Below, one piece after another: positions 46,030 through 56,800 of a stretch of 64,000 nucleotides of DNA. The position numbers and the translations under genes are program-made. Where the stretch lies: assembly GCF_021533195.1 (NCBI RefSeq), contig NZ_JAJNKB010000013.1, forward strand, positions 20,819 to 84,818. Direction: 5' to 3'. The notes under the pieces are model-generated. The model was not told the DNA's origin. It ran no database searches and saw only the letters and a list, made by a program, of their open reading frames with translations. The number at the start of each line of letters is the position of its first letter. The stretch's first letter is position 1. Source of the stretch: Portibacter marinus (lineage in GTDB: Bacteria > Bacteroidota > Bacteroidia > Chitinophagales > Saprospiraceae).

Positions 46030-49026
46030 ATGATACTCAGAAATACATACTTCTTAATGTTTCTCATCTTCATAGTCATTTCATGCAAGATAGAGCATCC
46101 TGAGCAAAACCAAACGATGGTAACCTTTTCCGAAGGAACCAATATCTCTGTTGCAGTTTCTCCTGATGAAGATTTTATGGTATTTGATCTGCAGGGAACA
46201 CTTTTCAAAAAAGGCAAAGAAAAGATCCAGGCACAACCCTTAACTGGCCACTTCATGGATGCAAGACAGCCTGACATTTCGCCCGATGGCAAAAGGATAG
46301 CTTTTCAATCCTATCAGGATGGCAATTGGCACATATGGTCCGTGAACCAAGATGGTTCTAACTTAAGACAATTAACCGCAGGTCTATACGACCAAAGAGA
46401 GCCTCATTTTGCGCCAAATGGCAGTAACATTGTATTCTCCTCCGATCAGTCAGGAACCTATGATATTTGGATACATAATGAAATCAGTGGTGATTTAAGT
46501 CCTTTAACTTCCAGTGATTATAACGATTATGGCCCGGCGTATAGCTATTGTGGAGATGCTATCGCTTTTGTCCGTCAGACGCCAGATCAATGGGAGTTAA
46601 ACATCATTTCTCTAGGCTCAAATAAAATCAAAACATTATACCATTCTCCCGCAAAAATATACGCTCCATCTTGGTATAGCAATGACAGTATAATCAGCTT
46701 TATTGAACACGACTGGTTGGTGAGCCAACTGAAATCCATTGACATCAAAACAGGGGAAGTCCGTAACATTACTACAGAAGAAGAGGACGTTTTTCCATTT
46801 AGAGCTCAACATCGATCTGACGCTTCCTATTATACCAGCGATGGTCATATCACAAAATTGGTAAGTGGCCAAAAGCAAACCATCCCTTTCGAAGCCACCC
46901 TGCCCATTGACATCAATAAATATAAGCGAAAGGAACCCAGATTAGTCGAAGCTCAATCGCAAAAAGTTAAAGGAATCCATTGCCCTCAATTATCTCCGGA
47001 CGGTGAAAAGATCAGTTTCATCGCATTGGGTGATGTTTGGATCAAGCACCTTAATTCTGATGAATTGATAAGAGTGACTGACGATTCCTATGTGCAACTC
47101 ATGCCTGCCTGGCATCCCAATGGCAAAACTTTGGTTTATGCTTCTGACAAAGGCAATAGAACAGCACTTTGGGAATATGATATAAAAAACGCAAAAACAA
47201 GAAAGCTAGGCCATATTACCACTATGCCAAGTGGAGTTTCCTTCAGCCCGGATGGAGGAAAAATAGCCTATACCATGGCATTTGGTCCCCGATCCGGTAG
47301 ATTATCCATTATGGATTACAATACTGGAGAATCCCGATCGCCAAGACCCAGCTTTCCTTATAGCACCAGTGCTCCTTCCTGGCATCCGGATGGTCAGTAC
47401 ATTTTAATGAGCATGCTTCAGCCTTATTCTGGCCTGTACCGGGAAGGTATCGCCAGAAATATCATCATAGATTCCGAGACAGGAGAGACCTCAGTTCAGC
47501 AGGCACCTCCAGATTTATCTTTTGGCGCTCGGACAAATGATGTACCGCTGCTCGTAGATGGAGGCAAAACTTTAGTCTACATTTCAAGGGGCCAACTCAA
47601 GGAGGTCCAACTCGACCATGCGCTGAATGTTATTGGTAAAGAGATGGTTATTTTTGAAGAACTATCGGATGCACCTTCTATCAATAAATCCGGGGATAAG
47701 ATTTTGGTCATGTCAGGATCCCAACTGAAAATAATCAATCGGTCAGATGGATCAATCGAAAATGTAGCTATTGACCTGGAATATCAGCATAGTAGCGATC
47801 ATCCATCGCTCACCATTCATGCCGGAACAGTGATTACGATGAATAATGAAATTCTGAAGAACCAGGATATCATTATTAAAGGTCAAAAGATTATGCAAAT
47901 TGTACCCCATGAGGATCGTAAGCAATCTTTGAACTTTATAGATGCATCAAATCAATTTGTCATTCCGGGATTAATCGATATGCATGCCCACCAGGGAAGT
48001 GATCTGGGTACATCCCTCGGACACAAATGGTTGGCATGGGGTGTAACCAGTACACGGGATCCAGCTACCTATCCTTATGATGCTCAAAATAGAAAAGAAG
48101 CTCAGATTAATGGCAATATTCTACATCCCAGGATTTTCTATACCGGTAGTCCTATTGATGGAAACAGGGTTTATTACAATGGAACCTATGCGCAATACTC
48201 TGAACAGCAAATCAGGCGTGAATTGCAAAGATCAGAGGCATTAAACTACGACCTTATTAAAACGTATGTTCGATTGCCGGATAGCCTGCAATTACTTGTC
48301 ATAGAACGAGCGCACCAGCTGGGTTTACCTGTCACTTCACACGAACTTTATCCAGCTGCATTGATGGGCGTCGACGGGGTAGAGCACATATTGGGAACCA
48401 GTCGAAGAGGATACACTCCGAAGATGAGTGAAACCTATAAATCTTATTCAGATGTGCCGACCATGATGGCTACTGCAGGAATGACTTTTACTCCCACCAT
48501 AGGTATCTATAGTGGATATAATTATATGCTCTTTAAAAATCCAGATTTATTAGATGAACAAAGAATAGAAGTATTAGAGGGAGCGTATGTCAAATCTAGT
48601 GCGCGTGCAGGGATCAAGCTTGTAGAAGAAAGTCCTGCAGAGTATGAGATCATGTTTAGACGTCAGTCCGAGTTAATCCAGAAAGCCTATGAAAAGGGTG
48701 TGACAATTGTAGCAGGCACTGACTCTCCCATTTTGCCTTATGGCTTTGGTTTATTTATAGAACTAATGTGCTATCAGGAGGCTGGTTTGAGTCCAATGGA
48801 GGTATTAAAAACAGCGACAGTGAATGCTTCGAAGGCGCTAAATACCTCTGATCAACTGGGTCAAATTAAAGTTGGGATGATTGCGGACCTTTTGATTTTA
48901 AATGAAGATCCTACTCGAAATATTAAAAATTTGAAAACCATAGATCGAATCATTCTTTCAGGCAAGGTCTTGCCAATGGATGAATTGCTATTGCCTTTCA
49001 TTGAAGAAAATAACGACAGGGAATGA
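46030..49026 (+). CDS. TolB-like propeller fused to amidohydrolase, lipoprotein
   Basis: 998 residues from the ATG at 46030, which gives a lipoprotein leader (YFLMFLIFIVISC); the longer frame from 45886 overlaps the promoter side of the DUF6090 gene and has no signal. Residues about 35-600 are PD40/TolB-type propeller blades (GKRIAFQSYQDGNWHIWSV, GSNIVFSSDQSGTYDIWI). The C-terminal part (about 610-998) is a metal-dependent amidohydrolase with H652/H654 in IDMHAHQGSD, a mid-domain VTSHELYP and VEHILG, and AGTDSPI with the late Asp. Such fusions are common in Bacteroidota and may cleave peptides or cyclic amides. The metal set looks complete. Confidence 0.88.
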   Translation: MILRNTYFLMFLIFIVISCKIEHPEQNQTMVTFSEGTNISVAVSPDEDFMVFDLQGTLFKKGKEKIQAQPLTGHFMDARQPDISPDGKRIAFQSYQDGNWHIWSVNQDGSNLRQLTAGLYDQREPHFAPNGSNIVFSSDQSGTYDIWIHNEISGDLSPLTSSDYNDYGPAYSYCGDAIAFVRQTPDQWELNIISLGSNKIKTLYHSPAKIYAPSWYSNDSIISFIEHDWLVSQLKSIDIKTGEVRNITTEEEDVFPFRAQHRSDASYYTSDGHITKLVSGQKQTIPFEATLPIDINKYKRKEPRLVEAQSQKVKGIHCPQLSPDGEKISFIALGDVWIKHLNSDELIRVTDDSYVQLMPAWHPNGKTLVYASDKGNRTALWEYDIKNAKTRKLGHITTMPSGVSFSPDGGKIAYTMAFGPRSGRLSIMDYNTGESRSPRPSFPYSTSAPSWHPDGQYILMSMLQPYSGLYREGIARNIIIDSETGETSVQQAPPDLSFGARTNDVPLLVDGGKTLVYISRGQLKEVQLDHALNVIGKEMVIFEELSDAPSINKSGDKILVMSGSQLKIINRSDGSIENVAIDLEYQHSSDHPSLTIHAGTVITMNNEILKNQDIIIKGQKIMQIVPHEDRKQSLNFIDASNQFVIPGLIDMHAHQGSDLGTSLGHKWLAWGVTSTRDPATYPYDAQNRKEAQINGNILHPRIFYTGSPIDGNRVYYNGTYAQYSEQQIRRELQRSEALNYDLIKTYVRLPDSLQLLVIERAHQLGLPVTSHELYPAALMGVDGVEHILGTSRRGYTPKMSETYKSYSDVPTMMATAGMTFTPTIGIYSGYNYMLFKNPDLLDEQRIEVLEGAYVKSSARAGIKLVEESPAEYEIMFRRQSELIQKAYEKGVTIVAGTDSPILPYGFGLFIELMCYQEAGLSPMEVLKTATVNASKALNTSDQLGQIKVGMIADLLILNEDPTRNIKNLKTIDRIILSGKVLPMDELLLPFIEENNDRE

Positions 49027-49052
49027 GTCCGAGAGATGATGTAAATAATAAG

Positions 49053-49092
49053 CATAAAAAAAGAAAGGTGGCTAATTAAAACCACCTTTCTT
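49053..49092 (-). terminator. Terminator of the cold-shock gene
   Basis: AAGAAAGGTGG (49061-49071) pairs with CCACCTTTCTT (49082-49092), an 11-bp stem with a 10-nt loop. On the − strand it is followed by TTTTTATG. It starts 26 bp after the csp stop and could also end the convergent amidohydrolase transcript, although the T run is on the − side. Confidence 0.85.
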
Positions 49093-49117
49093 AGACTTTA
49101 TACTTTATAGATAAGAA

Positions 49118-49312
49118 TTAATCAATAACTCTTACATCAGTTGCATTCAATCCTCTTTTTCCTTGTTCAGTCCTAAACTCAACCTTATCATTTTCTCTGA
49201 TGTCATCTATTAATCCAGATGAATGTACAAAAATATCATCTCCTGAATCGTTTGGAGAAATAAACCCAAATCCTTTTGAGTCATTAAAAAATTTTACTGT
49301 GCCTTCTTGCAT
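49118..49312 (-). CDS. Cold-shock domain protein (CspA family)
   Basis: 64 residues, full length. RNA-binding motifs RNP1 (SKGFGFISP) and RNP2 (DIFVHSS) are intact, with the typical start EGTVKFFND. It acts as an RNA chaperone in the cytoplasm. The gene has its own terminator and a long leader (about 210 nt if the −7 box at 49530-49537 is used), as is usual for cold-induced csp genes whose leader controls translation. Confidence 0.95.
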   Translation of the reverse strand: MQEGTVKFFNDSKGFGFISPNDSGDDIFVHSSGLIDDIRENDKVEFRTEQGKRGLNATDVRVID

Positions 49313-49702
49313 CTTACTTTGTTAAATATTAATAATATGTTCTGTTCCAGCAGAATACTTTATTGACCATTGATGGTATCCACATAAAAGTGTGGAAAGC
49401 GCATGGCAATAATTGCTCATTTAAAACGATAAAGTATGGATGAAATAAAAAAGGAAAGAAGAGAATAAACTCTTTAACTAATTACTAAATTATACCTTAT
49501 TATCAAAAGGTGTTCTTGCTTGAACGTCGCAAAGGTATGTAATTTAAAGTCAATAAACGAACGATTATCAAAAACTTATTAGATAATCTCAAAATGATGA
49601 GAATTGCTCCCGTCTTTGAAGAGCTCATTTAGATCTTGTCTCTCTCTTGAAACTTACAAATTCCATCTGCAAGTCTCACCAAACACCATTAATCCAAAAT
49701 AA
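49313..49702 (-). promoter_or_regulatory. csp promoter and long 5' leader
   Basis: On the − strand TACCTTTG (49537-49530) fits the Bacteroidota −7 box TAnnTTTG, with TTGA 16 bp upstream (49553-49550). This would give a leader of roughly 210 nt before the csp start codon. No gene is present in 49538-49702. Confidence 0.45.
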
Positions 49703-49921
49703 TTAGTCCAGCAACATATTGCGGCCACTCCGAATATATTTCTTGACATTGAGCCAGAAGGCAGTCACCAGATAAGGAATGATCGTCGAACCAAGCGTAG
49801 CAAATGTTAAGTAAATGAAATAAACACGCACCCGGGCAGAGCGAATCCCCATCTTCTCAGCAAGGTAACTACATACCCCAAACACTGACCTTTCAATCGT
49901 TACTCTAAAGAAGTTCAACAT
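49703..49921 (-). CDS. PspC domain small membrane protein
   Basis: 72 residues from the ATG at 49921; the 3-codon longer frame needs a TTG. The segment GVCSYLAEKMGIRSARVRVYFIYLTFATLG is a PspC core (amphipathic helix then a membrane span), with a second hydrophobic stretch IIPYLVTAFWLNV. Members take part in envelope stress response. It has a 57-bp gap to the gene upstream on the same strand. Confidence 0.8.
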   Translation of the reverse strand: MLNFFRVTIERSVFGVCSYLAEKMGIRSARVRVYFIYLTFATLGSTIIPYLVTAFWLNVKKYIRSGRNMLLD

Positions 49922-49978
49922 AATGCACAAATTTAGAAATAATATACGAAAAAATCCAAAAACTAGTTCAGATCAACG

Positions 49979-50479
49979 CTACAAACTTGATAGAAATGCC
50001 GCCTCCGTTGGAAAGATATTCACCGTAGTGTTAAAGATAGAATTGGAATTGTTCTTATAGTGGATGATCAATTCAACATCAAATTTTCCCTCCTGCTGAT
50101 AGGCGTGCTTGAAACTTTTAAACTTCCCCTTGAGAAATTGACCATCACCAAAATTCACCTCATAGACAGCCTGCGGATTGTAATTCCCAATCGAAAACTC
50201 AAGAGGCTCAAATATATGCATCGTGCCAGCTATGTTCAGGAAAGGATCGATGTTTTGCAAAAAAGGAGTAACACTGGTTGCTTCTTCCACAATCTTAATG
50301 GTGCTGAGATTTTTCGGGGCTTTCACAGTCCTGGCAAAAGACTTTTTAAAAACAGACATGGTACCAATACACCCGATTACACCAACGATCAAAATTAAAC
50401 TCAACTCCTTTCGCTTCAGGGGCAAACTGATGCGCTCAAAGATCTGACTGATGGGGTCTATCGTATCTTGTCGATTCAT
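49979..50479 (-). CDS. Membrane-anchored protein with PKD-like domain, unknown function
   Basis: 166 residues from the ATG at 50479 (MNRQDTIDPISQIF); the longer frame from 50554 adds 25 residues with no signal. One span lies at about 26-44 (LSLILIVGVIGCIGTMSVF). The C-terminal half resembles a PKD fold: VNFGDGQFLKGKFKSFKHAY, followed by GKFDVELIIHY. The protein is probably anchored in the inner membrane with the PKD-like domain outside. No family is named. Confidence 0.65.
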   Translation of the reverse strand: MNRQDTIDPISQIFERISLPLKRKELSLILIVGVIGCIGTMSVFKKSFARTVKAPKNLSTIKIVEEATSVTPFLQNIDPFLNIAGTMHIFEPLEFSIGNYNPQAVYEVNFGDGQFLKGKFKSFKHAYQQEGKFDVELIIHYKNNSNSIFNTTVNIFPTEAAFLSSL

Positions 50480-50602
50480 AGTATTGGGATGTACGTTAAT
50501 AAAATCGGTGGATTCGATAAAATCGGCTTCGAATCTGAAGTGAAGATAAGTCAAGCTTACTGAGTAAAAAAGGAAAAAAATATATTTAAATATTTAAATA
50601 TG

Positions 50603-51301
50603 TTAAGCGAACCACGCTTTGACTTGCCCGCGATGATTCTTTCCGACAGGAACCTCTTTACCATTCAACATAAAAATGGTGTTGCCTTCGACGTAATCGA
50701 CAAAGTGTCGATTCACCAGAAAGGATTTGTGAACCTTTTCAAAACCCTTCGAAGCAAGTGCCTCCTCATAAGCAGTAAGCGTCGATGGAGTCAATAACAT
50801 TTCATCTTTGAACCAAACTTTCACGTAATTACCATAACTTTCCAGATAGTATACATCAGCTATATTGACCTGCACATGCCTTTTATCCACCTTTATAAAA
50901 AGATGAGAATCGCTGCCAGAATCATGCAAACTTGACCTCATATCTATGTTTTTCATAACCCTTTGCACAGCTTGCAAAAAGCGATCAAATGAGAATGGTT
51001 TTAAAAGATAATCTGCCACCTGTAAGTTGAAGCCCTCCAAAGCATATTCCTCATAAGCAGTGGTCAAAATGATCTGTGGCCTTTCTGTCAATGATTTCAA
51101 AAAATCCAAACCCTTCAACTTCGGCATCTCTATATCCAAAAAAATGAGATCTACTGGCCTGTCATTCAAGATACTATACGCTTCAGTAGCAAAGTAAAAT
51201 TGACCTATAATCTCCAAGAAAGGAAGATCCACAGCATATCGCTCTATAATTCGATGAGCAAGTGGCTCGTCATCTACGATTATGGCATTGATCTTTTTCA
51301 T
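50603..51301 (-). CDS. LytTR-type response regulator
   Basis: 232 residues: receiver with D10/D11, phospho-acceptor D56 in LIFLDIEMPK and YLLKPFSFDRF; LytTR domain at about 130-232 with VYYLESYGNYVKVWF and FEKVHKSFLVNRHFVDYV. The start overlaps the kinase stop by 4 bp (ATGA). With the kinase it lies divergent from an ABC exporter-like operon, its most likely target. Confidence 0.93.
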   Translation of the reverse strand: MKKINAIIVDDEPLAHRIIERYAVDLPFLEIIGQFYFATEAYSILNDRPVDLIFLDIEMPKLKGLDFLKSLTERPQIILTTAYEEYALEGFNLQVADYLLKPFSFDRFLQAVQRVMKNIDMRSSLHDSGSDSHLFIKVDKRHVQVNIADVYYLESYGNYVKVWFKDEMLLTPSTLTAYEEALASKGFEKVHKSFLVNRHFVDYVEGNTIFMLNGKEVPVGKNHRGQVKAWFA

Positions 51302-52785
51302 AAATCCAAATATAACGTAACTTCAAAGGTTTGTCCTTCACTGATTTCAAGTTCATGCCGCTTAGGATAGCGAATCTGCAATCGCTTCCTTAAGTTTTGC
51401 AGACCCATCCCTCCTGCAGGTACGTCACCTTTCTCAGGATCTACCGAATTTTGCAGCCTAAACTTCAGTTGTTTTGGATTGACTTCGAGCAATAAGTGAA
51501 TATAGCCAGGCTTTTCACTGGGCTGTATACCGTGTTTAAAAGCATTTTCTACGAGATTGATCAACATGAGTGGTGGTATAGGTTGTGCATCATTCTCAAC
51601 CTTTATGTCCATTTTGAGTTCAAACGGTGTATTCAGTCTCAGTTTCTGAAGATCAATGTAATCTTTCAAATAATTCACTTCATCTTCCACTCTGACATAT
51701 TCCTCCGCTCCCTTATAAATGACGAATCGCATCAACTTCGATAATTTCAGAATGGTTTCAGGTGTGAGATCCGACTTTTCGAGGCTTAAAGCATATAAAT
51801 TATTCAAGGTATTGAAAAAGAAATGTGGATTGATTTGCTGTTTCAGTAAACTCAATTCTGCCTTGGTTTTTTCTTGTTCCAATGTTTGCATGGCTGTAGA
51901 TTTTTTATTCCATTCAATGAGCACAATAATGGGGAAGGAAAAAATCATCGCGATCAGCGGAAAAATATAAGTAATGTCATCGAAATTCTGTATTCCTGTC
52001 GCTCCAAGTGGATGAATGGTTAATTGTTTTATCACAGGAAACTGATCGAAAACGGAATTAAGAATAGGGGTAAGCAACAAGATCAAACCTATACAGCCCA
52101 GAAGATAAGCAATAACTCCCTTGCGTTGTAATACCTTATTGAATAGAAAGTAATGATGAATGTAGTAGTAGAGATAGTAAGATGCATAAATGATGAAAAT
52201 CTGCGGAATGAATATTAAGTAGCTGAAAAACCATTGACCTACAGGTCTATCATTCAGCATATTTTGAAAATCATTCGTAAAGAAAGGCAGTGCCAGAGCA
52301 AGAAGGGCGAAAATGATCATGGCCAACTTGAAAAAACTCAATCGCCTGAGTCGCTTTCTGAACTTAAGAAATACAGGATTCTCTTGTGTCAATTTTAGAA
52401 GCCAGTAAATGAGGACGCTACTAATCACTAAATCTCTGGCCACGATAATAACCCATCCATCTTCCATCCATGCCAATCCCATCCATTTTGCCCACGAAAA
52501 ATACTGCACAACCCACATGATGACCAGTGGGATTAATACAAAGGAGCAAGTCCATGTCAACCAGTAAATCCAATTCCTCTCCCCTACCCTATCCTCTACA
52601 AAAGTGAAAATCACAGCGGGAGCCATAAGCACATTAAGCAAACAGAAAATACCTAAATAAACGCTCCAGCCCAATTCGTTTTTGACTTGCATCAGGAAGT
52701 AACTGTAAAAGAGGAAGTAGCACAGATACAACCAACCATTCTTTTCAAAAAAATATCGCAATGCAGCCTTAATTCGAGTATTCAT
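51298..52785 (-). CDS. LytS-type membrane sensor histidine kinase
   Basis: 495 residues from the ATG at 52785 (MNTRIKAALRYFFEKNGW); the frame is open another 52 codons upstream, but this reads through the divergent promoter region. About eight membrane spans in the first 280 residues, a coiled coil (EKTKAELSLLKQQ), then His_kinase with H321 in INPHFFFNTLNNLY and an ATP domain with PPLMLINLVENAFKHG and GGMGLQNLRKRL. Senses an unknown membrane or ligand signal and phosphorylates the LytTR partner. Confidence 0.92.
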   Translation of the reverse strand: MNTRIKAALRYFFEKNGWLYLCYFLFYSYFLMQVKNELGWSVYLGIFCLLNVLMAPAVIFTFVEDRVGERNWIYWLTWTCSFVLIPLVIMWVVQYFSWAKWMGLAWMEDGWVIIVARDLVISSVLIYWLLKLTQENPVFLKFRKRLRRLSFFKLAMIIFALLALALPFFTNDFQNMLNDRPVGQWFFSYLIFIPQIFIIYASYYLYYYIHHYFLFNKVLQRKGVIAYLLGCIGLILLLTPILNSVFDQFPVIKQLTIHPLGATGIQNFDDITYIFPLIAMIFSFPIIVLIEWNKKSTAMQTLEQEKTKAELSLLKQQINPHFFFNTLNNLYALSLEKSDLTPETILKLSKLMRFVIYKGAEEYVRVEDEVNYLKDYIDLQKLRLNTPFELKMDIKVENDAQPIPPLMLINLVENAFKHGIQPSEKPGYIHLLLEVNPKQLKFRLQNSVDPEKGDVPAGGMGLQNLRKRLQIRYPKRHELEISEGQTFEVTLYLDL

Positions 52786-52964
52786 GTACAAAAAATTGTA
52801 TGGAAAGATAAAACGGTCAGCTTCACGATCACAATCAGAATGATCAATGGCTGAATTTCGATGATGAATGGAAAATTGACCAATGAACACGAAAGAGATG
52901 CCGTTCGTCATGTTTTGTTTCAATCCCCCAGGTCCCACCATAATTTCAGGTCAAAATTCATCAA

Positions 52965-53843
52965 ATGGAACTAGCAATAAAAGATCTTGAAAAAATTTAC
53001 CCCAATGGGACTAAAGCTCTAGCAGAAGTAAATCTGACAATTGGCGTTGGCATGTTTGGTCTCCTGGGTCCCAATGGCGCCGGCAAGTCTACCCTGATGC
53101 GAACCATCGCCACCCTGCAGAAACCGGATAAAGGCACCATTTCATTCAACAATATTGACATCTTAAAAAATGAGATGTCTTTAAGAAAAAGGCTTGGCTA
53201 TCTGCCCCAGGAGTTCGGAGTGTATCCCAGAATGTCTGCCCGTAATCTGCTGGACTATCTGGCACAATTAAAGGGTGTGGCATCAAAATCCAGACGCAAA
53301 GAATGGGTAAATTATTGCCTGGAATTAACGAATCTAAGCGATGTAGCTCACCAGAAAGTTAGTGGTTACAGTGGTGGGATGAAACAGCGATTTGGTATCG
53401 CACAACTTTTGCTCAATGACCCGCAACTTATCATCGTCGACGAGCCAACAGCCGGATTAGACCCTGAAGAAAGACAGCGATTCCTCAATGTTTTAAGAGC
53501 AATAGGGCGAAATTGCATCGTCATTTTTTCTACACACATCGTGGAAGATATCAAACAGCTTTGCACAGATATGGCCATCATGAATGAAGGTCTGATTCTC
53601 GAGCGTTGCAAGCCGGAGGAAGCCCTAAAGCGAATTAAGCATAAGATTTATGTCGTTGACATCGAAGAGTCTAAGGTGCCCGCACTCAAAGAAAAGCATG
53701 TGGTGCTTTCTACCAAATTTGTTAAAAATGATAGGGTCAGCGTTCGGATCTTCTCGGAACATCAACTGTCACCTCCGTTTGCTCAGGCATCCGCTAATCT
53801 GGAAGATTTCTACTTCATCACTTTAAAAAAAGGACATGTTTAA
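52965..53843 (+). CDS. ABC transporter ATP-binding protein
   Basis: 292 residues with Walker A GPNGAGKST, Q-loop LPQEFG, signature SGGMKQR, Walker B LIIVDEP and H-loop FSTHIVED. The subtype is that of the ABC-2 type multidrug/bacitracin-like exporters. The stop overlaps the start of the permease gene by 8 bp. The gene starts 180 bp from the divergent kinase start. Confidence 0.95.
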   Translation: MELAIKDLEKIYPNGTKALAEVNLTIGVGMFGLLGPNGAGKSTLMRTIATLQKPDKGTISFNNIDILKNEMSLRKRLGYLPQEFGVYPRMSARNLLDYLAQLKGVASKSRRKEWVNYCLELTNLSDVAHQKVSGYSGGMKQRFGIAQLLLNDPQLIIVDEPTAGLDPEERQRFLNVLRAIGRNCIVIFSTHIVEDIKQLCTDMAIMNEGLILERCKPEEALKRIKHKIYVVDIEESKVPALKEKHVVLSTKFVKNDRVSVRIFSEHQLSPPFAQASANLEDFYFITLKKGHV

Positions 53844-56800
53844 AATCATATTCACGGAGGAGTTACGGTTTTGGAAAGGAAACTTTTTACCCTATGTTTT
53901 TTTCACATTTCTTTTCATTGTTTGCTTTATGTCAATGTGGGGTATGGCCAGCGAAGAAATTTCTGGTCCCGGAATGACCATTCAGAATTCTGAATGGAGG
54001 CTATATGAATTGCTGACTTTCCTACAGCAATTAATAATTTTCTTTGTTCCAGCCATCATTGGTCATTCTGTATATAGAGATTTCAGTAGTGGCATCCACA
54101 AGTTATTGTATGCTTATCCTATTGGCAAATATAACTACCTCCTGGCCAAATTCGCGTCTGCATTTATCGTGTTGCTCATTATTGCCGCCGCTATGGGGCT
54201 TGGCCTCTTCATTGGCAGCCTTATGCCCGGTGTGAATCCGGATGCGATAGACGGTCTCGGTATGGGCAGGTATTTAAAACTCTATCTTTGGATTTTACTA
54301 CCTAATTTAATTTTGGTTTCTGCAGTAGTCTTTGCCCTGGTGAGCCAATGGAGAAACCTATATCTTGGATTTATAGGAGTGATTATTCTGTTTGTCTTAA
54401 CCAAAATTTTAGGTGCTTTCCCGTTCCACGCCATTGGCTACCTGGATCCGTTTGCAGAGGTTCTGTCCAACCTCCAGACTCGATATTGGACATTGACAGA
54501 AAAGAATTTTAATGCCTTCCCTGTTGACACCAACCTGCTGGTCAATCGAATAATTTGGATTCTTGGTTCAATTACATTAATGATCTATACCTTCAGAAAA
54601 TTCAGACTTCATCATTTCACTGATTTAAGCAAAAAAAGAACCCAAAGTCAAAAGATCAACGTTAGTGTCAAGTCTGATTTACGACCGCCTAGCGCTATTA
54701 GGCATGAACTTTCCTTTAGTATAAAAGATCAATTCCATACGATCTGGCGGCTATCCAACATTGATTTCAAAAGTATCATAACCAGTTGGCCATTTATCAT
54801 TTTACTATTGATCGGCTTTATCATGGTCCATATCCAGCAAAGGGGAATGGCTCCACAGCACGGTGTACCCATTTTACCCACCACCGCAGAAATGCTTCGT
54901 ATACCCATGTTTATTTTCTCCGGCATTTTCAATTTACTGACCTTCTTGTACAGCGGATTGCTCATATTCAGAGATAGGCAGAGCCAGATGAGCGGTTTGA
55001 TAGACACCACTCCTCAGCCCAATCATGTTTTTCTTTTAACAAAATGGTTGGCCGTATTAAAAATGCAATGGGTTTTATTGAGCATCATTTTGATCGCAGG
55101 TATATCTGTTCAGATTAGTGAAGAATTCTATCAAATTGATCTGGCACATTACCTGTTTGAATTATTCATCCTTCAATTCATACATTTTGCCATTTGGGCT
55201 TGTGTGGCCATGTTTATTCATAGTTTGATCCCCAATATGTACGTCAGTTTCATCATTTTGCTGCTCATTCCTGTAGCTGTTTTAATGATGCCTACTGCTG
55301 CTGAAATGCTTGACCTGCCATGGTTAGGCGAGAGTGTCCTACATTTTAATTTGGTCCCGGACATCTACGTTGGTTTCACCTACTCGGATTTCAATGGATA
55401 TGGAAGTATGCTGTCGACTTATGTTGTTTACAAAGCATACTGGGCTCTAGGCGCCTTAATTTTACTCTGTTTGGCCAATGTGATATGGAAAAGAGGACGC
55501 ACATTTACGATGAGAGAAAGGCTGCAAAACAGGAGACGAAACGTCCGGGGAACGCAAGGGCTTTTGCTGATGGGATTCTTCCTATTGTACTTGTCAATGG
55601 GCGGTTGGGTGTATCATCAGGAACATCATAGATCCAGAACATTCTATACCCAGGATGAGGAAGACCAGATTTACGCAGAAAACGAGAAACGATATGCACA
55701 GTACATGGGCATGGTTCAACCCAGATTGGCCGCAGCCCATCTCAATATGGACATATATCCCGATACCAGGGACTTCCACCTCAAAGGAAATCTGACTTAT
55801 GTCAATAAAGTAGATCAGGAAATCGACACGATTTTAGTGGGAACTTCCTTTAAAGACAGTGTGGTCATTGACATGAAAACTCCGGCAACACTCCTTCACA
55901 AAGATCATCAAATCAAATACGCATTATATGTACTGGATCAACCATTATGTGCTGGAGATTCCTTACAAATGACCATTGACATACAAAACCATCCCAATAC
56001 CCTATTTCACGATAATTCCCGAGTGAATACCAATGGAACATTTATCACAGGTCAAATTATACCTACACTTGGAGTGAGGCATGCTTTTCTGAAAAATGCT
56101 GACAAACGAAAGAAATACGGTTTGCAGGATCGTACGGTCAAAGAACTTTTGCCATCGGACCCCGCTTTGTTGGGATACGAATTTTTCCCCAACAATATGG
56201 GCAGGATCGAATATGAGACTGTGATCACAACTTCAGAAGATCAGATTGGATTGTCCATGGGAGACCTTATAGATTCAGGAGAGCGTAACGGTAGGCGATA
56301 TTTTCATTATAAATCCAATGGCCCCATCAAAAACTCAATTTCCTGGATATCAGGCAAATACGATATGAAATCAGAAGGACTGATTGATGTTTACCACCAT
56401 CCGGATCATCATTTCAACGTTGATTATCTGATAGAGGGTGCGCAAATGTCGATGGCCTATTGCGAGCAATGGTTCGGGCCTCTTCAACATGAAAAATTGA
56501 GGATGGTGGAATTTCCGCTTACAGAAGGAAGTTACGCTTCGCTCAATGGCAATATGATTCCAATATCGGAAGTAAAAATGTTGTGTGACATTGACCATGA
56601 AAAAAACTCAGAATACAACCATCCTTTCTTTGTGGCTGCGCATGAAATAGCACATTACTGGTGGGGGCATAAAGTGGATCCGGCCAATGTGAAGGGTGGA
56701 CAATTGGTTTCTGAGGGCCTGGCAGAGTATATTTCGAAAAGAGTGGTAGAGCAGCGATATGGACAAGAGGTCATTCGGAAGCATCGGGAGAAGGAGCAAA